NCBI GenBank assembly: GCA_963783045.1
Contig: CAWAMD010000004.1
Location: 124,001-188,000, forward strand
Reading direction: 5' to 3'
Length of the DNA stretch: 64,000 nucleotides
Origin: CAWAMD01 sp963783045
GTDB lineage: Bacteria > Actinomycetota > Nitriliruptoria > Nitriliruptorales > Nitriliruptoraceae
Every line of letters begins with the position of its first letter. Position 1 is the first letter of the stretch. Position numbers and translations under genes: made by a program. Shown here piece after piece: positions 36,440 through 46,123 of the stretch. Below the pieces are notes generated by a model. That model worked only from the letters and a program-made list of their open reading frames with translations, did no database searches and was not told the DNA's origin.

Positions 36440-36952
36440 TCACGACGAGGGGAAGTCCCCGGCCGCCGCCCGCAGCCGCGACAGCGCGTCGACCACCGTG
36501 CGGGCCCCCGCATCGTCGAGTCCGTCCGCACCGAACCGTGCGGCAACGAGCTCGCCGGTGGCCTCGTCGACCACCGCCCGACCTCGCTCGGTGATGCGCG
36601 CCAGCGTCGCGCGGCCATCGGTGGGGTGCGCCGCCCGCTCCACGTAGCCGGCCTGCTCGAGACGATCGACCGCGTTCGTGACGCTCGCGGCGTGGACCTG
36701 CAGCCGCTCCCCCATCTTCCCGAGCGGCAGCGCCCCGTGCCGGCTGAACGTGAGGAGGACGAGCGCCTCGTACCGTGCGAAGGTCAGGTCGAAGGGCCGG
36801 AGCAGCCGGTTGATGCGCCCGATCAGGATCTGATGAGCCCTCATCACCGAGGTGACGGCCGCCATGACGTCGACCGCGCCCCAGTCACGCTGCGACCACT
36901 GACGCGCCGCCTCCTCGATGGGGTCGAACGGGAGCGGCGACGACCCGCCCAT
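36440..36952 (-). CDS. MarR-family transcriptional regulator
   Basis: 170 aa winged-helix repressor. The recognition region reads LPLGKMGERLQVHAASVTNAVDRLEQAGYVER, followed by the wing DGRATLARITERG, both typical of MarR proteins. The ATG at 36952 lies one base after the stop of the crotonase gene upstream, so the two are co-transcribed; a GTG 16 codons earlier would overlap that gene. By position it probably responds to an acyl-CoA or aromatic compound and controls this acyl-CoA region. The inverted repeat at 36073 is a possible site. Confidence 0.88.
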   Translation of the reverse strand: MGGSSPLPFDPIEEAARQWSQRDWGAVDVMAAVTSVMRAHQILIGRINRLLRPFDLTFARYEALVLLTFSRHGALPLGKMGERLQVHAASVTNAVDRLEQAGYVERAAHPTDGRATLARITERGRAVVDEATGELVAARFGADGLDDAGARTVVDALSRLRAAAGDFPSS

Positions 36953-36953
36953 C

Positions 36954-37727
36954 TCAGCGCGTCCGTGCCTGGGTCCGCCCCCGCTCGGTGACTGCGGCAC
37001 GGCGCTGCCCGACGGCGGCGGCGTCGACCCGCCAGGCCCGGTAGCGCTCCCGCTCGAACGCGCGGCCCTCGGCGAGCGTCGTCGCCGAGGTCCGCGTGTA
37101 GGTGTCGTTGAGCGCCTGCACGGCCGCCTGGTCGTTGCCGACGATGTCGGCGGCGAGCGCCCGGGCCGTCGGCAGCAGCTCGGCGTGGGGCACCACGTGG
37201 TTGAGCAGGCCGAGCCGGTGCGCCTCGGCCGCGTCGATGTAGTTGCCCGTCAGGCTCATCTCACGTGCTCGGCGCAGCCCGATCGCCTGCGGCAGCAGCA
37301 CGGTCAGCCCGCCGCCGGGATGGATCCCGACGCGTGCGTGGGTATCGGCGAAGCTGGCCCGCTCGGAGCCGACGAGGAGGTGGCAGTTCAGCGCCAGCTC
37401 GAGCCCGCCCGTGACCGCCGGACCGTTCACGGCGCCGATGACCGGAGTCGTCATCCGTGCCAGCGCGATCCAGGGATCGAGATCGTCGTCGGCCGTGCGC
37501 GCCATGTCGAGCTCGCCGGCCTCGATGGCCTTCAGGTCGAGCCCGGCACAGAAGGCGGGGTCCGAGCCCGTGAGGATGACGACCGCAACGTCCTCGTCGC
37601 GGTCGGCGTCCTCGAGCGCGGCCACGATGGCCGCGAGCAGCGACGCGTCGAGCGCGTTTCGTGCCTCGGGCCGATCGAGCGTCAGCGTGCGGACGTGGTC
37701 GGTCGTGTCGGTTCGCAGTGCAGACAT
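36954..37727 (-). CDS. Enoyl-CoA hydratase/isomerase family protein
   Basis: 257 aa crotonase-fold protein. The oxyanion-hole region and first glutamate are kept in GPAVTGGLELALNCHL. The position of the second catalytic glutamate reads FADTHARVGIHPGGG, with His in place of Glu, as in an actinobacterial subgroup of EchA proteins. Plain hydratase activity is therefore doubtful; isomerase or hydrolase activity is possible. A TAGGGT box lies 7 bases before the ATG, so the mRNA may be leaderless. It forms an operon with the MarR regulator. Confidence 0.85.
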   Translation of the reverse strand: MSALRTDTTDHVRTLTLDRPEARNALDASLLAAIVAALEDADRDEDVAVVILTGSDPAFCAGLDLKAIEAGELDMARTADDDLDPWIALARMTTPVIGAVNGPAVTGGLELALNCHLLVGSERASFADTHARVGIHPGGGLTVLLPQAIGLRRAREMSLTGNYIDAAEAHRLGLLNHVVPHAELLPTARALAADIVGNDQAAVQALNDTYTRTSATTLAEGRAFERERYRAWRVDAAAVGQRRAAVTERGRTQARTR

Positions 37728-37734
37728 GCCGGCC

Positions 37735-37740
37735 ACCCTA
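37735..37740 (-). promoter_or_regulatory. TANNNT -10 box, leaderless crotonase start
   Basis: Minus-strand TAGGGT is 7 bases before the ATG at 37727. This fits a transcript starting at the start codon. The box also contains AGGG, so it could instead be a ribosome site on a longer mRNA. Confidence 0.35.
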
Positions 37741-37794
37741 GTCCTGCCCACCGGTCCTCGCGCTGGTCGTGTCGTCGCCCACCGACCGGCGCGG

Positions 37795-37800
37795 TAGCGT
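37795..37800 (+). promoter_or_regulatory. Candidate -10 box of the decarboxylase gene
   Basis: TAGCGT lies 38 bases before the ATG at 37839, leaving a short leader with CCGGAG as ribosome site. No clear -35 is present. It lies 55 bp from the divergent -10 of the crotonase gene. Confidence 0.3.
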
Positions 37801-37838
37801 CCTCGCATGCAACCGGCGGCGACCTCCGGAGCCCCCTC

Positions 37839-39362
37839 ATGCCCGCCTCTCCCTCCGACCGTTCTCCCGACCTGTCCCTCGACCCGGGCCAGCTCGGCAC
37901 CGGTGACATGGACCCCGACGCGTTCCGGCGGCACGGCCACCGGGTGGTCGACTGGATCGCCGACTACCTCGACGGCGTCGGTGACCTGCCGGTCCTCGCG
38001 CAGGTCTCGCCGGGCAACGTCGCATCGCGTCTCCCCGCCGCGCCCCCCGACGATCCCGAGCCCATGGACGCGATCCTCGACGACATCGACGACGTGGTGC
38101 TGCCGGGAATCACGCACTGGAACCACCCGGCGTTCTTCGCGTACTTCTCCATCACCGGGTCCGGCCCGGGCATCCTCGGCGAAGCGCTGGCGGCCGCGTT
38201 CAACGTGAACGGGATGCTGTGGCGCACCTCCCCGGCCGCCACGGAGGTCGAGGAGGTGACGCTCGACTGGCTCCGCCAGCTGCTCGGGCTCGACGACGGG
38301 CTGCACGGCATCATCATGGACACGGCATCGATGGCCACCATGGTGGCGCTCGCGGCGGCCCGGGAGCGGGCCGGCTTCGACATCCGCCGCCGGGGCATGT
38401 CGGGTCGCGACGACCTGCCGCTGCTGCGCGTCTACACGTCCGACCAGGCGCACTCCTCGGTCGAGAAGGGCGCCATCGCGATCGGGCTCGGCCAGCAGGG
38501 CGTGAGGACCATCCCGAGCGATGCGCAGTTCCGGATGCGCCCCGACGCGCTGCGCACGGCCATCGAGCAGGACATCGCGGCCGGCATCCATCCGCTCGCG
38601 GTGGTCGCGACCGTCGGGACCACCTCGACGACGAGCATCGACCCCGTTCCTGCGATCGCCAACGTCATCGCCGACCTCGCGCCGACGGTCGGGCCGGGAG
38701 GCATCTGGTTACACGTCGATGGCGCCTACGGGGGGATGACGGCCATCCTCGACGAGATGCGGCCGGTCGTCGCCGGCGTCGATCGTGCCGACTCCTTCGT
38801 GACCAACCCGCACAAGTGGCTGTTCACCCCGATCGACTGCTCCGCGTTCTACGTCCGCGATCCCGACGTGCTCCGGCGGGCCTTCTCGCTCGTGCCCGAG
38901 TACCTCACGACTTCGGACGCCGCGACCGTCACCAACTACATGGACTGGGGCGTCCAGCTCGGCCGCCGGTTCCGTGCGCTCAAGCTGTGGATGGTCATCC
39001 GCTACTTCGGGCGGGCCGGGCTCGCCGCCCGGATCCGCGAGCACCTCGAGCTGGCCCGGCACGTCGCCGACTGGGTCGACGACCACCCCGACTTCGAGCG
39101 CACCGCACCGGCGCCCATGAGCACCGTGTGCTTCCGCGCCCGGCCGGGCTGGCTCCCCGACGCAGGCGAGGACGACCTGCGCGCCCTGAACGCCTCGCTC
39201 ATGGACAACGTCAACGCGACCGGGCGGGCCTACCTGTCGCACACCGACCTGGCCGGCGTCTACACGCTGCGCCTGGCGGTCGGCAACCTTCGCACCACCC
39301 GCGAGCGCCTGGACGAGACCCTGCAGCTGCTCGCTGACCGGCTCGCCGCGCGGCGGATCTAG
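37839..39362 (+). CDS. PLP-dependent decarboxylase, aromatic-L-amino-acid decarboxylase family
   Basis: 507 aa group II decarboxylase. Key blocks are NHPAFFAYF, YTSDQAHSSVEKGAIAIG, HVDGAYGG (Asp that holds the pyridine nitrogen) and NPHKWLFTPIDC with the PLP-binding Lys326. Members decarboxylate tryptophan, tyrosine, phenylalanine or related amino acids; some act as aldehyde synthases. The substrate is not clear. The ATG at 37839 has CCGGAG 9 bases ahead; the frame stays open far upstream, antisense to the crotonase, and is rejected. It stands alone, followed by 273 bp without a recognised gene. Confidence 0.9.
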   Translation: MPASPSDRSPDLSLDPGQLGTGDMDPDAFRRHGHRVVDWIADYLDGVGDLPVLAQVSPGNVASRLPAAPPDDPEPMDAILDDIDDVVLPGITHWNHPAFFAYFSITGSGPGILGEALAAAFNVNGMLWRTSPAATEVEEVTLDWLRQLLGLDDGLHGIIMDTASMATMVALAAARERAGFDIRRRGMSGRDDLPLLRVYTSDQAHSSVEKGAIAIGLGQQGVRTIPSDAQFRMRPDALRTAIEQDIAAGIHPLAVVATVGTTSTTSIDPVPAIANVIADLAPTVGPGGIWLHVDGAYGGMTAILDEMRPVVAGVDRADSFVTNPHKWLFTPIDCSAFYVRDPDVLRRAFSLVPEYLTTSDAATVTNYMDWGVQLGRRFRALKLWMVIRYFGRAGLAARIREHLELARHVADWVDDHPDFERTAPAPMSTVCFRARPGWLPDAGEDDLRALNASLMDNVNATGRAYLSHTDLAGVYTLRLAVGNLRTTRERLDETLQLLADRLAARRI

Positions 39363-39635
39363 CGGCACGACACGGCCGCCAGCGGCGGATTCCCGGGGAG
39401 TCCGACATCGATGTCAGTGCAAGTTCCTCCGCCCTTGGCTCCGCAGACAGCGGCCCGTGCTGGTACAAACAGAGGCGAGAGCGACGCCGCGCCACGGCAA
39501 CACCCGCGTCCGTCCGGTCGCCCCTCCCTGCGTCCGGATCATCCAGCGGCCGCCGTCGGCGACCCGGCCGTACCGGCGTGCCGTTGACCCGTCACGCCGC
39601 GCGCACACTGAACACAGCGCCTACGAGAGCTGACG

Positions 39636-39959
39636 ATGACGACCACCATGCCCCCCGTCATGCCCGGATCCCGCCGCGCGGTGCCGCACCACCCCACCGA
39701 GGAGCACGCGAAGCTCCTGCGCGACCTGCTCGACCAGGGTGAGCAGTGGGTGCTCCGTGGCGACTGGGAGTCCTACCTCAGAACCGGCTCGCCCCGGGCC
39801 ATGGTGGCGATCACCACGCTCACCGACGACCACTGCGTCGCCGCCGCCGCGTGGCTCCGGCAGCAGCGCCATGCGCTCTACCGCGCCATCGAGGGTGAGC
39901 TGTGCGCCCCGGACGGCTGGCTCGAGGCGCGTCCGCTCTACAAGGCCTTGACCGCCTGA
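39636..39959 (+). CDS. Hypothetical protein, 107 aa
   Basis: No family recognised. The frame has strong G/C bias at third positions and is probably real. It is soluble, with a helical middle (EEHAKLLRDLLDQGEQWVL) and several Trp residues (WVLRGDWESYL, WLRQQRHALY, DGWLEARPLYKAL). The ATG has only weak GAGAGC upstream. TTGACC at about 39583 could be a -35. It converges on meaB with 22 bp between the stops. Confidence 0.6.
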   Translation: MTTTMPPVMPGSRRAVPHHPTEEHAKLLRDLLDQGEQWVLRGDWESYLRTGSPRAMVAITTLTDDHCVAAAAWLRQQRHALYRAIEGELCAPDGWLEARPLYKALTA

Positions 39960-39981
39960 CGGCGGTCAGGCGCCCTCGCAC

Positions 39982-40959
39982 TCAGCCCTCCATCGCATCG
40001 AGCAGCTCGTCCGCGGCCCGGTAGGGGTCGAGGTCGCGGTTGGCGACCTTGTCGGCGAGCGACTCGAGCAGCGGGTCGCCCTCCGACTCGATGCGCTGGA
40101 AGCGGGCGCGGATCTGCTCGAGCGCGATCTCTCGGATCGCATGCAGCGCACGCTGATGGTGCCGCCGGGCGAGCTGGCCGGTCTCCTCGAGGTGGCGGTG
40201 GTGATCGTCGACGGCGTCGAGCAGGTCATCGATGCCCTCCTCGCGCACCGCGACGGTCCGCACGATCGGCGGCCACCAGCTGACCTCGCCGGCGTCGTCC
40301 GTCTCGACGGCGTGCCCCATCTCGAGCATGCCACGCAGCTCCGACTCGAGCTTGCCCGCGCCGCCGTGGTCCGCCTTGTTGATGACGAACACGTCGGCGA
40401 CCTCGAGGATGCCGGCCTTGGCCGCCTGGATGCCGTCGCCCATGCCCGGTGCCACGGCCACGAGCGTCGTGTCGGCCGTGGCCGCGATCTCGACCTCGGA
40501 CTGGCCGACGCCGACGGTCTCGATGATGACCACGTCGAAGCCGGCGGCGTCGAGCACCAGCGCGGCCTGTGGGGTGGCGAACGAGAGCCCGCCGAGGTGC
40601 CCGCGCGCCGCCATGGAGCGGATGAAGACGCCGGCGTCGGCGTGGTGGGACTGCATCCGGACACGGTCGCCGAGCAGCGCACCGCCGGAGAACGGTGACG
40701 ACGGGTCGACGGCGATGACGCCCACCGAGCTGCCGCGGCTGCGCAGGTGCGCCGCCACGGCGTTCGTGAGCGTCGACTTCCCGACCCCCGGCGAGCCGGT
40801 GATCCCGAGCACGCGCGCGCTGCCGGTGCGCGGGTAGATCCTCGCGATGACGTCACGCAGACGGACCGGGTCCCCGTCCTCGACCATGGTCAGCAGCCGC
40901 GCAAGCGCACGGCGCTCACCACGGTCGAGTCCGGCGACGAGCGACTCAACGTCTGCCAC
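39982..40959 (-). CDS. meaB: MeaB/ArgK-family GTPase (mutase chaperone)
   Basis: 325 aa G3E GTPase. The P-loop is GITGSPGVGKSTL, followed by AVDPSSPFSGGALLGDRVRM, ETVGVGQSE and VINKADHGG. MeaB loads and protects adenosylcobalamin-dependent methylmalonyl-CoA mutase. The GTG at 40959 has AAGGAG 5-6 bases upstream; a GTG two codons earlier overlaps that site. Its partner is probably the mutase subunit at 34319. The thiolase gene lies 104 bp upstream on the same strand. Confidence 0.93.
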   Translation of the reverse strand: MADVESLVAGLDRGERRALARLLTMVEDGDPVRLRDVIARIYPRTGSARVLGITGSPGVGKSTLTNAVAAHLRSRGSSVGVIAVDPSSPFSGGALLGDRVRMQSHHADAGVFIRSMAARGHLGGLSFATPQAALVLDAAGFDVVIIETVGVGQSEVEIAATADTTLVAVAPGMGDGIQAAKAGILEVADVFVINKADHGGAGKLESELRGMLEMGHAVETDDAGEVSWWPPIVRTVAVREEGIDDLLDAVDDHHRHLEETGQLARRHHQRALHAIREIALEQIRARFQRIESEGDPLLESLADKVANRDLDPYRAADELLDAMEG

Positions 40960-41063
40960 GTTCACTCCTTGCGTCACGCGACGCGCCCGGTGGGCAGGGG
41001 TCCGCACCGGGCGCGCAGGCCGTGCACCGACCGACCGAGCCGGTCAGCGTGTCGGCGGGCGGT

Positions 41064-42254
41064 TCAGCCGTGCACCTCGACGATCAGCGCGTCGCCCTGG
41101 CCGCCACCACCGCACAGGGCCGCGGCGCCCGTGCCACCGCCACGACGGCGCAGCTCGTTGATGAGGGACACCGTGAGCCGGGCACCGGTGCAGCCGATGG
41201 GGTGGCCGAGGGCGACCGCGCCACCGTTGACGTTGACCTTGTCCTCGTCGAGCCCGAGCTCACGCACGGACGCGATCGCGACGGACGCGAAGGCCTCGTT
41301 GATCTCGTAGAGGTCGAAGCCGGACGGGTCGGCACCGATCTTCGCCGCGGCGGCGCGGATGGCGCCGGCAGGCTGCAGGTGCAGGGACGGGTCCGGACCC
41401 GCGACCGTGCCCCAGGCCTTGATGGTGGCGATCGGCGTGAGGCCGAGCTCGTCGGCCTTCTCGCGGCTCATGCAGATGAGCGCGGCGCCGCCGTCGGAGA
41501 TCTGCGACGCGTTGCCCGCCGTGATCGTGCCCTCCTTGTTGAAGGCCGGACGGAGCTTCGCGAGCGAGTCGGCGGTCGTGCCGGGGCGCATGCCCTCGTC
41601 CTGGTCGACGACGACCGGGTCGCCCTTGCGCTGTGGCACCTCGACACCGACGACCTCCTCGTCGAAGGCGCCCTCCTTCCAGGCGGTCACGGCGCGCTCG
41701 TGGGAGCGGGCGGACCACTCGTCCTGCTGCTCACGCGTGATCTGGAGGTTCTTGTCGTCCTGGTAGTTGTCGGTCGCCAGGCCCATGGCGCACTGGTCGA
41801 AGGCGCACGTCAGGCCGTCGTGCATCATCACGTCGATGATCTCGCGGTTGCCCATCCGGTACCCGAAGCGGGCCTTGTCGAGCACGTACGGCGCCTGCGA
41901 CATCGACTCCATGCCGCCGGCGATGACCACGTCGAAGTCACCGAGGCGGATCAGGCCGTCGGCGCGACCGAGCGCCGTCATGCCCGACAGGCACACCTTG
42001 TTGACCGTCTCGGCCGCGACGTTCATCGACACGCCGCCGTTGACCGCGGCCTGGCGCGCCGTGATCTGGCCCTGTCCTGCCTGCAGGACGTGGCCCATGA
42101 CGGTGTAGCCGACCTCGGCCGGATCGAGACCGGCGTGCTCGAGCGCTCCCTTGATCGCGTGCCCACCGAGGTCCATCGCGGTCAGCGACGACAGGCCGCC
42201 GCCGAACTTCCCCACGGGCGTACGGGCGTATCCAACGACGACGGTCTCGGTCAC
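41064..42254 (-). CDS. Acetyl-CoA C-acyltransferase (thiolase)
   Basis: 396 aa, normal for a type II thiolase. It cleaves or condenses acyl-CoA with acetyl-CoA. The nucleophile Cys88 is in NKVCLSGMTAL, with INEAFASV, the GGAVALGHPIGCTGAR His and the C-terminal CGGGGQGDA Cys all present. The usual VCGSG reads VCLSGM here. GAGGAGGGA precedes the GTG at 42254. It is divergent from the methylmalonyl-CoA epimerase gene with 202 bp between them, and may be co-transcribed with meaB. Confidence 0.94.
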   Translation of the reverse strand: MTETVVVGYARTPVGKFGGGLSSLTAMDLGGHAIKGALEHAGLDPAEVGYTVMGHVLQAGQGQITARQAAVNGGVSMNVAAETVNKVCLSGMTALGRADGLIRLGDFDVVIAGGMESMSQAPYVLDKARFGYRMGNREIIDVMMHDGLTCAFDQCAMGLATDNYQDDKNLQITREQQDEWSARSHERAVTAWKEGAFDEEVVGVEVPQRKGDPVVVDQDEGMRPGTTADSLAKLRPAFNKEGTITAGNASQISDGGAALICMSREKADELGLTPIATIKAWGTVAGPDPSLHLQPAGAIRAAAAKIGADPSGFDLYEINEAFASVAIASVRELGLDEDKVNVNGGAVALGHPIGCTGARLTVSLINELRRRGGGTGAAALCGGGGQGDALIVEVHG

Positions 42255-42456
42255 AGCGGTCCCTCCTCGGGTCGGTTGCGCGGCGGCGCGGACGCAGACG
42301 CCATCGTAGGGCGCCGGGGGCGAGCGCGACCAACCGTCCGCAGCCGCCGGACGGACAGCGGGCCGTGACGCCGCCGTGTGGCCGCCGGCCCCCGGTTCGC
42401 ACGACCGCCCGCCGCTTGGCAGGATGGCGAGCGACCGCGCCCCAGGAGGACCCGCC

Positions 42457-42867
42457 GTGAACGTGACCCGCATCGACCAGATCGCGATCGCCGTCGAGGA
42501 CCTCGACGCGACCCTCGCTCTCTACGAACGTGCCTTCGGCCTGACGCCCGAGTACCGCGAGGTCGTGGAGTCCGACGGCGTCGAGGAGGCCATGATCAAC
42601 GTCGGGGGCGTCTACATCCAGCTGCTGCAGCCGACGCGGGACGACTCGCCGGTCGGCAAGTACCTGGCGAAGCGCGGGCCCGGCCTGCACCACATCGGCT
42701 TCGGCGTCTCCTCGGTCGCCGACGCGCTCGACCACCTGCGCGACGAGGACGTGGCCCTCATCGACGAGGAGCCGCGCCCGGGCGGTGGCGGCCACACGGT
42801 CGGCTTCGTCCACCCGAAGGGCACCGGCGGCGTCCTGCTCGAGCTCGTCGAGGACGAGGACCACTGA
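42457..42867 (+). CDS. mce: Methylmalonyl-CoA epimerase
   Basis: 136 aa VOC-fold protein that interconverts (2S)- and (2R)-methylmalonyl-CoA ahead of the mutase. Metal ligands expected from the family are found in YIQLLQP (Gln), GLHHIGFGV (His) and GVLLELVE (Glu). The first ligand, normally His in IDHIAIAV, is Gln here (RIDQIAIAVEDLD). The motif PLGRDSPI-like TRDDSPVGKYL is also typical. AGGAGG lies 7 bases before the GTG. It belongs functionally with the mutase (34319) and MeaB (39982). Confidence 0.88.
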   Translation: MNVTRIDQIAIAVEDLDATLALYERAFGLTPEYREVVESDGVEEAMINVGGVYIQLLQPTRDDSPVGKYLAKRGPGLHHIGFGVSSVADALDHLRDEDVALIDEEPRPGGGGHTVGFVHPKGTGGVLLELVEDEDH

Positions 42868-43048
42868 GCGGGACGTGCCTGGGTGATCCTGAACGGACGC
42901 ACGCGGCTGTCCGCACGATCTTCGGCGTTGGTAGCCTTGTGTCGAGCGGGGACGCCGGCCGTGACCAGCCGGTCATGACCAGCGGTCCCCCGGGGCCCCC
43001 GGCACCACCCGCATCCAGACCCGACGAGCGTCGAGCGCCAGGCCGAAC

Positions 43049-43453
43049 GTGAGCTTCGCTGATCGAATTCGAGCATGGCTCAAGGGCGAGACGAAGCGGC
43101 GCGCCCCGAGCCCGAGCAGCAGCCCGGCCTCGAAGGCCGCGACGAAGGATCTCGACGAGTTCATCCGCTCACGAACCGGTGTCGAGGGCTACCTCGAGCC
43201 GAAGACGGCGATCTACTCCACCACGCTGCTGCTGGTGGCCGCCGACGGGGAGTATCTCCGGCGCCCCGTCCGTGACCGCGGCCAGGCCGAGGAGGTCTGC
43301 GAGAAGCACAGCGTGCCGCTCTACGACGCCGCGAAGGTGGGCTACCCGAAGCGGATGCGCGACTACGACCGCGGCATCAAGCGCGAGCAGGTGAACCTCG
43401 ACGACCTGCCTCCCTGGCCCGGCGACAACGTCGGGCCGGGCGAGGCGAGCTGA
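43049..43453 (+). CDS. Conserved-looking hypothetical protein, 134 aa
   Basis: No family recognised. The head is basic (IRAWLKGETKRRAP) with a Ser/Pro linker, then a folded part with GVEGYLEPKTAIYSTTLLLVAADGEYLRRPV, and a tail ending DDLPPWPG. There is no membrane segment. The GTG at 43049 has no clear ribosome site. A TAGCCT box at 42932-42937 could be its promoter -10. It lies 2 bp before the MDR dehydrogenase gene and is probably co-transcribed with it. Confidence 0.65.
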   Translation: MSFADRIRAWLKGETKRRAPSPSSSPASKAATKDLDEFIRSRTGVEGYLEPKTAIYSTTLLLVAADGEYLRRPVRDRGQAEEVCEKHSVPLYDAAKVGYPKRMRDYDRGIKREQVNLDDLPPWPGDNVGPGEAS

Positions 43454-43455
43454 CG

Positions 43456-44514
43456 GTGCCGCTTCCCGATCGCATGCGTGCCGCACGCTGCCACCGGCCG
43501 CAGCCCGGCGACGCGCCCCTCAACGTCCGGGTCGACGAGGTGGCCGTGCCGGCACCCGGCCCTGGCGAGGTGCTCGTCGAGATCCACGCCTGCGGGATCG
43601 GCGCAGCCGACCTGCAGCTCGCGCGCGGCACGCTCGGCCACGGGCCGGTCCTGCCGCAGACGCTCGGTCACGAGGCGGCCGGGGTCGTCGCCGCCGTGGG
43701 CGAGGGCGTCGACGGCTGGATGCCGGGCGACCGCGTCGCCGTCCATCCGGCCAGGACCTGCGGGGTCTGCCCCTACTGCCGCGCCGGGCGCGAGAACCTC
43801 TGCCCGTCGCTGGTGGTCCCCGGCCTCGACACCGACGGGTCGCAGGCCGACTACGCCGTCGTCGACCAGCGGCAGCTGGTCACCCTGCCCGGCACCGTGT
43901 CCTTCGACCGCGCCGCCGTGCTCACGGACGCGGTCGCGACGCCCTACCACGCGCTCAAGCGCGGCGGCGTCGGCCCGGGCGTCGCGGTGGCCGTCGTCGG
44001 GGCGGGCGGGCTCGGCCTGCACGCCGTGCAGCTGGCCCGGCTCGCCGGCGCCTGGGTGGTGGCGGTCGACCTCGACCCCGTCGCGCTCGAACGTGCGTCC
44101 GACGCCGGGGCCGACGAGGTCGTGGATTCCCGGGAGCCCGATGCCGGCGGGCGCGTCCATGCCCTGACCGGCGGCGGGGTCGACGCCGCGTTCGAGTTCG
44201 CCGGCTCGGCCGACACCGTCGCGACGGCGCTGGCCGCGCTCAAGCCCGGCGGGCGCGCGACGATCGTCGGGCTCTCCCCCGACCCGCTCGCGCTCGCCTC
44301 CATGTCCGGGTTCGTGTCCCTGGAGACCGAGCTGGTCGGCGCCTTCCTCTCGACACGCGCCGACCTCGAGGAGCTCGTCGACCTCGTGGACGCCGGGCGG
44401 CTCGACCTCAGCGTGTCGGTGACCCACCGGTTCACGATCGAGCAGGTCCCGGCGGCGCTGGCCGCGCTCGAGTCACGGGAGGACCACCCGGTCCGGATGG
44501 TCGTCACCCGCTGA
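43456..44514 (+). CDS. Zinc-dependent alcohol dehydrogenase (MDR family)
   Basis: 352 aa medium-chain dehydrogenase. The catalytic zinc site uses Cys in HACGIGAADLQ and His-Glu in TLGHEAAG; the structural zinc cysteines are in CGVCPYCRAGRENLC. The NAD(P) motif is VVGAGGLGLHAVQ, and Asp at the end of the second strand (VAVDLD) suggests NAD. The substrate is unknown. It starts at GTG 43456, 2 bp after the preceding stop, with ATG 43474 as an alternative. Confidence 0.9.
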   Translation: MPLPDRMRAARCHRPQPGDAPLNVRVDEVAVPAPGPGEVLVEIHACGIGAADLQLARGTLGHGPVLPQTLGHEAAGVVAAVGEGVDGWMPGDRVAVHPARTCGVCPYCRAGRENLCPSLVVPGLDTDGSQADYAVVDQRQLVTLPGTVSFDRAAVLTDAVATPYHALKRGGVGPGVAVAVVGAGGLGLHAVQLARLAGAWVVAVDLDPVALERASDAGADEVVDSREPDAGGRVHALTGGGVDAAFEFAGSADTVATALAALKPGGRATIVGLSPDPLALASMSGFVSLETELVGAFLSTRADLEELVDLVDAGRLDLSVSVTHRFTIEQVPAALAALESREDHPVRMVVTR

Positions 44515-44526
44515 CCCTCGAGTTGT

Positions 44527-44578
44527 GTGCGGAGTCCTACCCACCAGAGCGGGACAGCTCCGCACGTATCTTCTGGTG
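44527..44578. repeat. Interlocked inverted repeats between convergent genes
   Basis: GTGCGGAG (44527-44534) pairs with CTCCGCAC (44558-44565). CACCAGA (44542-44548), inside that loop, pairs with TCTGGTG (44572-44578) outside it. The two stems interlock as in an H-type pseudoknot. They lie between the stops of the convergent dehydrogenase and cyclophilin genes and may act as a terminator for either. Confidence 0.35.
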
Positions 44579-44598
44579 CTCAGGCCCCGGGGGCGCGC

Positions 44599-45114
44599 TC
44601 AGGCCTCGGTGATGTCGATGGTCTCGATCACGATGTCCTCGGTCGGCCGGTCGCTGCGGTCGGTCGCGGTGGTCGCGATCTGGTCGACGACGTCGAGGCC
44701 GTCCACCGCCTTGCCGAACACCGAGTAGTTCGGCGGCAGCCCGTAGTCGCTGTGCATGATGAAGAACTGCGACCCGTTCGTGTTCGGGCCGGCGTTCGCC
44801 ATGGCCAGCGTCCCGCGGGGGTAGCGGTGCTCCCGCGCCTTGCCCAGCTCGTCGTCGAACCGGTAGCCCGGACCGCCGGTGCCCGTGCCGGTCGGGTCGC
44901 CACCCTGGATCATGAAGCCTTCGATGACCCGGTGGAAGACGACGCCGTCGTAGAAGCCCTCGTTCGCGAGGAAGACGAAGTTGTTCACCGTCCTCGGGCT
45001 GTCGGCGGCGTAGAGCCGGACGGCGATGTCGCCCTTGTTCGTCTTGATGGTCGCCCGGTAGTCGGTGTCCGGGTCGATCTGCATCTCGGGAGGGGCGCTG
45101 TACTGCTGAGCCAC
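44599..45114 (-). CDS. Cyclophilin-type peptidyl-prolyl isomerase (cytosolic)
   Basis: 171 aa cyclophilin, catalysing Xaa-Pro cis-trans isomerisation. The active-site blocks are FHRVIEGFMIQGGDPTGTG (catalytic Arg) and LAMANAGPNTNGSQFFI. No signal or membrane segment is present. The GTG has CAGGATC about 10 bases ahead. It follows a second, membrane-anchored cyclophilin by 33 bp; the two share the same active-site blocks and look like a duplication that split cytosolic and exported roles. Confidence 0.93.
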   Translation of the reverse strand: MAQQYSAPPEMQIDPDTDYRATIKTNKGDIAVRLYAADSPRTVNNFVFLANEGFYDGVVFHRVIEGFMIQGGDPTGTGTGGPGYRFDDELGKAREHRYPRGTLAMANAGPNTNGSQFFIMHSDYGLPPNYSVFGKAVDGLDVVDQIATTATDRSDRPTEDIVIETIDITEA

Positions 45115-45147
45115 GCTGGATCCTGTCGCTCGAGGCTGGGGGGATGG

Positions 45148-46086
<939 letters not shown>

Positions 46087-46123
46087 AGTTGGCTCCGGGG
46101 ACGGACGACGGCCACCGGGTGCG

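Noticed and set aside
36918..37838. A 300-residue N-terminal extension of the decarboxylase
   Set aside because: It is antisense to the crotonase gene, lacks any domain, and the ATG at 37839 has a ribosome site and matches the family length.
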